Virus record (IMG/VR): IMGVR_UViG_3300009620_000043
Location: 1 to 26,257 of that record
Source: a virus
Direction: 5' to 3' (one strand)
Length of the DNA: 26,257 nt
Made by a program: the position numbers and the translations under genes. Numbering within the stretch: position 1 is the stretch's first letter; each line of letters begins with the position of its first letter. Under the pieces are notes generated by a model. That model did no database searches, was not told the origin of the DNA, and saw only the letters and a list, made by a program, of their open reading frames with translations. This document shows, one piece after another, positions 23,404-26,257 of the stretch.

Positions 23404-23769
23404 TTATCCTCTCTGAATTAGTTGGGTTTCGACCCTCCGATGATCCTCCCACGCCACAGCCTCACGCTCATCGGCTTCGATGGAGTCGATCTGCAAAGTT
23501 AAAATGTCAATGATGTGACAATAGATTTCCCGGAGACTGAATATTCTATTGGCGGCGGCTGCGGAATCGTTGGTAGATTTATCAATGTAATCGTCCAACT
23601 GTTGTCGCTTGCCAAGGACATCCTCCCTAGCTTCGAGAAGTAAGCCCTTGCTCATCGTTGTTCGGGAAATGTCGTCGCCGCGCCACTGACCATTTTCTGT
23701 TCCTATGTTCAACTGGTCCTCGATCTCAGTGAGCCAGCCCGCGATATCTGATTCATGTGTTCTTGGCAT
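23404..23769 (-). CDS. First gene of the leftward operon, hypothetical helical protein
   Basis: 121 residues, predicted mostly helical and acidic (WLTEIEDQLNIGTENGQW, LLLEAREDVLGKRQQLDDYI, IDILTLQIDSIEADEREAV). No cysteine pattern or known motif is seen. GGAGGACAG 5-13 bases before the ATG is a very strong ribosome-binding site, as expected for the first gene after the leftward promoter. It is followed directly by erf. A role with Erf (loader or inhibitor of host nuclease) is possible from position but not shown. Confidence 0.68.
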   Translation of the reverse strand: MPRTHESDIAGWLTEIEDQLNIGTENGQWRGDDISRTTMSKGLLLEAREDVLGKRQQLDDYIDKSTNDSAAAANRIFSLREIYCHIIDILTLQIDSIEADEREAVAWEDHRRVETQLIQRG

Positions 23770-23803
23770 GGTCTCTGTCCTCCAGGTTTCTCTCTTTCTA
23801 TGC

Positions 23804-23815
23804 GTTAATAGTAAC
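23804..23815. promoter_or_regulatory. Candidate operator OL, GTTAATAGTAAC
   Basis: An imperfect inverted repeat that covers the -10 box of the leftward promoter. It shares the pattern GTWAAYAGTWAC with a second site at 23984-23995, directly before the HTH gene. Placement over -10 fits a repressor site. Confidence 0.55.
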
Positions 23816-23836
23816 CGTTTTGGCTACGTCAGTCAA
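23808..23836 (-). promoter_or_regulatory. Leftward sigma70-type promoter for the erf operon
   Basis: On the minus strand TTGACT (23836-23831) is followed after exactly 17 bases by TACTAT (23813-23808). The expected start site is near 23800, about 30 bases before the ATG of the first leftward gene. The -35 matches five of six consensus bases. Confidence 0.7.
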
Positions 23837-23862
23837 TAACTTAGATGGGAGAATTCTACGAG

Positions 23863-23919
23863 CTGCAAGTTCTGCAAGTTCTGCAAGTTCCGGGGACGAA
23901 AACTTGCAGTCCTGCAACT
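23863..23919. repeat. CTGCAAGTT cluster in the divergent control region
   Basis: Three tandem copies of CTGCAAGTT (23863-23871, 23872-23880, 23881-23889), an inverted copy AACTTGCAG (23901-23909) after an 11-base spacer, then a partial CTGCAACT (23912-23919). A further GCAAGTT follows at 23964-23970. The third and the inverted copy can form a hairpin. Candidate binding sites for a regulator, or an origin-type iteron set, between the two divergent operons. The rest of 23770-24004 (235 bases without a gene) holds the two operators and the leftward promoter; a weak rightward -10 (TATAAA at 23934-23939) is possible. Confidence 0.65.
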
Positions 23920-23983
23920 CACTGTTCCCAAACTATAAATCCAAATCTTCCGTCAGTTGACCGGCAAGTTTGCATCTTCTTGC

Positions 23984-23995
23984 GTAAACAGTTAC
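23984..23995. promoter_or_regulatory. Candidate operator OR, GTAAACAGTTAC
   Basis: Inverted repeat of the same GTWAAYAGTWAC type as the site at 23804-23815, ending 9 bases before the ATG of the HTH gene. It is extended by GTTAC on the right side. Binding here would block transcription or translation initiation of the HTH gene itself (autoregulation). Confidence 0.55.
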
Positions 23996-24004
23996 GTTAC
24001 CTGC

Positions 24005-24196
24005 ATGAAGCTGAAAACGTACCTGACTGAAGAGAGCATCGGTGTGACGGAGTTTGCACGCCGTTTGGGTGTGTCCCGGCAAACCATCCACCGATACCTC
24101 GCCTCGAGGCGTTATCCAAACGCCAAGCATCTGCGTCGAATCTCGGAGGTCACGGATGGACAAGTTCTGCCGAACGATTTCTTCATGGGTCAATGA
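24005..24196 (+). CDS. Cro/CI-type helix-turn-helix regulator
   Basis: 63 residues from the ATG at 24005; a TTG at 23957 would extend it upstream through the operator, and the family start (MKLKTYLTEESIGVTEFARR) supports 24005. The HTH lies at about residues 15-34 (TEFARRLGVSRQTIHRYLAS) followed by NAKHLRRISEVTDG, a typical third helix and turn. It is Cro- or YdaS-like, with no C-terminal autocleavage domain. There is no clear ribosome-binding site, so the mRNA may be short-leadered or leaderless. It probably binds the GTWAAYAGTWAC sites and sets the choice between leftward and rightward transcription. It overlaps the next gene by 41 bases. Confidence 0.8.
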   Translation: MKLKTYLTEESIGVTEFARRLGVSRQTIHRYLASRRYPNAKHLRRISEVTDGQVLPNDFFMGQ

Positions 24197-24512
24197 ATTG
24201 GGCAAGCCGCAGCGCGATAAGGGTCTGCGCGAGGAACGAGATTTTGTCCGGTTCTGGCATGATAACGGTGTCCCTCCTGACGCTTGCGTGCGTGTGCCTC
24301 TCAGTGGCGCAATGCGTGGATACAAGGGTGATGTCACCCTTGCAGGGCTTCAGGGCGAGGTTAAGGTCCGGAGGAGTGGATACAAGACGATATACGATCA
24401 GCTCTCCGATAACGATTTCCTAGCTATCAGAATGAACAACAGAGAACGGCTGTATGTTCTGCCCGAGAAGATCATGCTGTCGTTCATCAAGTCGGTCATT
24501 CACGAATGGTGA
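24156..24512 (+). CDS. PD-(D/E)XK-type nuclease-like protein
   Basis: 118 residues from the ATG at 24156, chosen because GGAGG at 24145-24149 lies 6 bases upstream; this start overlaps the HTH gene in another frame. The catalytic pattern is GYKGDV (D59), then GEVKVRRSG with E68 and K70, preceded by helix REERDFVRFWHDNG (E26/E27). RVPLSGAMRG before the D is typical of a phage family related to Holliday-junction resolvases. It probably cuts branched or single-strand containing DNA in phage replication or recombination. The next gene overlaps it by 7 bases. Confidence 0.75.
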   Translation: MDKFCRTISSWVNELGKPQRDKGLREERDFVRFWHDNGVPPDACVRVPLSGAMRGYKGDVTLAGLQGEVKVRRSGYKTIYDQLSDNDFLAIRMNNRERLYVLPEKIMLSFIKSVIHEW

Positions 24513-24850
24513 TCATTAGAAAGCTGGGGATGGTCAATCGCGTGCAGGAACACATTTCCAACACATTTGGAGTCGACGCTGTTGTTCTGAGAGATGGTGC
24601 TGGGCGGGGAATGGCTGCCAGGCAGATGGCGACATGGGTATTCAGAGAGATGTTCAGCATGAAGTTCAGTGAGATAGCTCGTCTCTTTGGTGATGATCCT
24701 GTTAAGGGGAGCAAGTACTCATATTACACTCGACGATTCCAGTTGGTAACTCGGCAGCATGACCGTGATCTGCTGGTAGAGGAAATTCGTGGCATTCTGA
24801 AGGGGGATTCTGATGGCGAAAAAACTGCCATACTTGCCACTCTGGACTAA
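24506..24850 (+). CDS. DnaA domain IV-like DNA-binding protein
   Basis: 114 residues. The segment AARQMATWVFREMFSMKFSE followed by IARLFGDD and a KYSYYTRRFQ helix corresponds to the helix-turn-helix core of the DnaA C-terminal domain (in DnaA, AR.iA.YL.RE ... IG..FG.RDH.TV). The AAA+ part of DnaA is absent, so it cannot load helicase alone but could bind DnaA-box-like sites or compete with host DnaA. It overlaps the initiator gene by 38 bases. An ATG at 24530 is an alternative start. Confidence 0.68.
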   Translation: MVIIRKLGMVNRVQEHISNTFGVDAVVLRDGAGRGMAARQMATWVFREMFSMKFSEIARLFGDDPVKGSKYSYYTRRFQLVTRQHDRDLLVEEIRGILKGDSDGEKTAILATLD

Positions 24851-25937
24851 GGATTTCATCGCGGACACGCATTATCTGACGCCTGCCGAGGTTGGTGCAT
24901 ACGTGCGGTTATTACTAGAGGCATGGAATCAACCTGACTGCTCTCTTCCGGACGATGACACATTCCTGCGGAGGGTTGTTGGTGGCGATCCGAGGTCTTG
25001 GCGGAAGATGAAACCTAATGTCATGCGATTCTGGCAGCTCAATGACGGTCACTATCGGCAGAAGAGGTTATCCAGTGAACACAAAAATGCGGCCAGCAGA
25101 TCACGGTCTGCGAGTAAGAGTGCGAAAGCTAAGTGGTTGAAATTCCGAGAGAACGAGGATGCGTCCGCACAGCGAACGCACAGCGAACGCTCTGCTCTTA
25201 CAGAGTCCATACTTCAGAAAGAGAAAGAGGAAGAAAGAATCAATAGAAAGAAATCCATTTCTGATGAGGAGATTAGATTTCTCAAGTGGTACGAAAGCTA
25301 TCCGAGGAAGGTTGGTAAGGGCCGGGCCAGGACCGCATACATCAAGGCACTGAAGAAGACTACTGGGGATATTCTTCTGAAAGGGTCGGAGAGGTATGCT
25401 GGTGAGCGGGCAGGTGAGGACCAGAGCTTCACTAAGCACCCATCCACCTGGCTCAACTCTGAATGCTGGGACGACGATCCAGCACCACAGAAAGGGAATG
25501 AGAATGAGCATGGTTTCACAGCCTTACGACGTGGATCGGCAAAGGTCATCGAAGAAGCAGAGGCGATTGACAGTGATGCTGACCGAGTTGGCACTCATGT
25601 TCCCCGACCAAAAGCTGTCGGAAGGCGAATGGAAGACCCGATTGAAGGGGTATATCGCAGCCCTGGGGGGGTGGGACGAGAACACACTAGGAATGGCTCT
25701 AAACGAGGGAATTCAAGTATGGAGGTGGTTTCCAACGGTCGCGGAGATCACAGAACAAGCACGCACGGTAGCTCACGAGCAAGCCATGCTGAGGCAGATG
25801 ACATCGCCACGGATCAGCCAGGAGGAGGATTGTGTGCCGACGCCCAGCGAGAAAGAGAGGAATTTGAAGCTCTTTGCCGAGATGAAAGCGAGATTGTTGA
25901 ATGGTTCCCACCGAAAATCAGAGCTAGCTACGACTGA
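24813..25937 (+). CDS. DUF1376-type phage replication initiator (O-like)
   Basis: 374 residues as an open frame. Residues 1-90 (YLPLWTKDFIADTHYLTPAE then VGAYVRLLLEAWNQPD, RFWQLNDGHYRQKRL) match DUF1376, a winged-helix domain in phage replication proteins. A charged linker (about 90-150) follows, then FLKWYESYPRKVGKGRARTA and HPSTWLNSECW, the usual C-terminal domain of these initiators. Related proteins normally end soon after the W-L-N motif (about base 25490). The remaining 140 or so residues are overlapped out of frame by the loader-like gene and look low in conserved character. GGGGGAT precedes the ATG. The linker DNA holds a candidate origin. Confidence 0.75.
   Translation: MAKKLPYLPLWTKDFIADTHYLTPAEVGAYVRLLLEAWNQPDCSLPDDDTFLRRVVGGDPRSWRKMKPNVMRFWQLNDGHYRQKRLSSEHKNAASRSRSASKSAKAKWLKFRENEDASAQRTHSERSALTESILQKEKEEERINRKKSISDEEIRFLKWYESYPRKVGKGRARTAYIKALKKTTGDILLKGSERYAGERAGEDQSFTKHPSTWLNSECWDDDPAPQKGNENEHGFTALRRGSAKVIEEAEAIDSDADRVGTHVPRPKAVGRRMEDPIEGVYRSPGGVGREHTRNGSKRGNSSMEVVSNGRGDHRTSTHGSSRASHAEADDIATDQPGGGLCADAQREREEFEALCRDESEIVEWFPPKIRASYD
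25166..25260 (+). repeat. Candidate origin: 11-base iterons and purine-rich tract
   Basis: CGCACAGCGAA is present twice in tandem (25166-25176, 25177-25187), with CGC starting a third unit. A strongly A/G-rich, T-poor tract follows from about 25215 to 25260. This order (iterons, then an A-rich tract, inside the initiator gene linker) is that of the lambda origin within gene O. It encodes the linker SAQRTHSERSALTES, so simple coding slippage is the alternative. Confidence 0.45.
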
Positions 25938-25950
25938 ACACTCCAAATGA
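25504..25950 (+). CDS. Helicase loader / inhibitor-like protein (G39P-type)
   Basis: 148 residues from the ATG at 25504, with AGGGA 6 bases upstream; ATGs at 25498 and 25510 are alternatives. The segment RLTVMLTELALMFPDQKLSE followed by WKTRLKGYIAALGGWDENTL and WRWFPTVAEITEQART is the helical pattern of small phage proteins that recruit or restrain the replicative helicase, as in G39P and other loaders encoded after initiator genes. It overlaps the preceding open frame by 434 bases in another frame. It is coupled to the next gene by ATGATGA. Confidence 0.72.
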   Translation: MSMVSQPYDVDRQRSSKKQRRLTVMLTELALMFPDQKLSEGEWKTRLKGYIAALGGWDENTLGMALNEGIQVWRWFPTVAEITEQARTVAHEQAMLRQMTSPRISQEEDCVPTPSEKERNLKLFAEMKARLLNGSHRKSELATTEHSK

Positions 25951-26126
25951 TGGAGTCCTCTTCTCAGATATCTATTGAACAATTCTGGCAGTGGACGAGG
26001 CAGGGGTTGACCCATCACGAGATGATCATCGCTGTGGGCAGGACTTGGCCGGTGGGTGGGATGACTGGTGATGAGGTTATTGTCGAGTTAGCTGCGGCAT
26101 GGAATGGCTTGAACAGGCATGAGTAA
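25947..26126 (+). CDS. Small 59-residue hypothetical protein
   Basis: ATG at 25947 overlaps the preceding stop. The protein (MMESSSQISIEQFWQWTRQG, then a helical T-H-H-E segment and a C-terminal AAAWNGLNRHE) is coherent and acidic, with a likely helical fold. The coupling and normal amino-acid use support a real gene. No family is recognised. Confidence 0.55.
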   Translation: MMESSSQISIEQFWQWTRQGLTHHEMIIAVGRTWPVGGMTGDEVIVELAAAWNGLNRHE

Positions 26127-26135
26127 GACCCTCTG

Positions 26136-26257
26136 GTGATTAAACCCGCTCAGATCGGCAACGCCACGCTCTATCTGGGCGACTGCTTGAAGATTCTGCC
26201 GACGTTGGGGAAGGTGGATGCGGTAGTTACTTCCCCGCCATACAACACGTTAGGGGG
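26136..26257 (+). CDS. DNA methyltransferase (N4-cytosine or N6-adenine type), 3' end outside the window
   Basis: At least 40 residues, starting at a GTG at 26136 (an in-frame stop lies at 26124-26126). The segment [20 protein letters not shown] followed by TSPPYNTLG contains the catalytic TSPPYN motif of amino-methyltransferases of the beta class, with the preceding GDC segment typical of phage and plasmid enzymes. It would modify the phage DNA against host restriction or for regulation. Only the catalytic motif region is visible, so target sequence and base cannot be given. Confidence 0.85.
   Translation, partial: MIKPAQIGNATLYLGDCLKILPTLGKVDAVVTSPPYNTLG

Noticed and set aside
26119-26139. 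Short ATG frame MSKTLW just before the methyltransferase
   Set aside because: Only six codons; the methyltransferase is best read from the GTG at 26136 in another frame.

Overview
The window is a contiguous piece of a tailed double-stranded DNA bacteriophage, most likely a podovirus with a P22-type neck. It carries, on the plus strand, a scaffold and coat pair followed by homologues of P22 gp4 and gp10, then large ejection-type internal virion proteins and an M15 peptidase endolysin. It also carries an Erf-type single-strand annealing protein and a lambda-like replication initiator region. Coding density is very high, most genes touch or overlap by 1-8 bases, and no host genes, rRNA or tRNA are seen. 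Shine-Dalgarno sites of the GGAG/AGGA type are common, so the host is a bacterium. A 3TM holin and an Erf protein fit a proteobacterial host, but that is inference. No integrase lies inside the window, so lifestyle cannot be decided.

Layout. Bases 1-3715 hold the end of an unrecognised gene, scaffold, a small basic head protein, a putative decoration protein and the major capsid protein, closed by a terminator-like hairpin. Bases 3790-9681 hold a beta-helix structural protein, a Rossmann-like conserved phage protein, four small virion or hypothetical proteins, the gp4-like head-completion factor and an adsorption group that ends in a fibre with 59-residue repeats and an S74 chaperone domain. 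Bases 9687-10291 hold a coiled-coil membrane protein and a 3TM holin. Bases 10311-19886 hold the gp10-like tail factor, two low-complexity proteins built from a repeated DPxSVVRxGEF peptide, a small structural protein and three large ejection-type proteins. Bases 19895-21593 hold the endolysin and three small proteins that each have a hydrophobic segment, the last with an apparent +1 frameshift.

At about 21.6 kb transcription converges. A leftward operon runs from about 23.8 kb back to 21.6 kb (hypothetical, Erf, a small phage protein, a DUF1367-like protein, an HNH-like protein). It starts from a good sigma70-type promoter in a 235-base divergent control region. Rightward from that region come a short HTH regulator, a PD-(D/E)XK-like nuclease, a DnaA-domain-IV-like DNA-binding protein, a DUF1376-type initiator, a helicase-loader-like protein, a 59-residue protein and the start of a DNA methyltransferase.

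The most interesting signals are these. (1) The DPxSVVRxGEF peptide array in two adjacent small genes has its apparent parent motif, with shared codons, in the downstream internal virion protein. (2) A matched pair of GTWAAYAGTWAC operators and a CTGCAAGTT repeat cluster lie in the divergent control region. (3) Short iterons and a purine-rich tract inside the initiator gene form a candidate origin. (4) The initiator and loader-like genes share a 434-base out-of-frame overlap. (5) A small membrane-protein gene looks frameshifted. (6) A 21-base exact repeat links a gene interior to an intergenic spacer 10 kb away.
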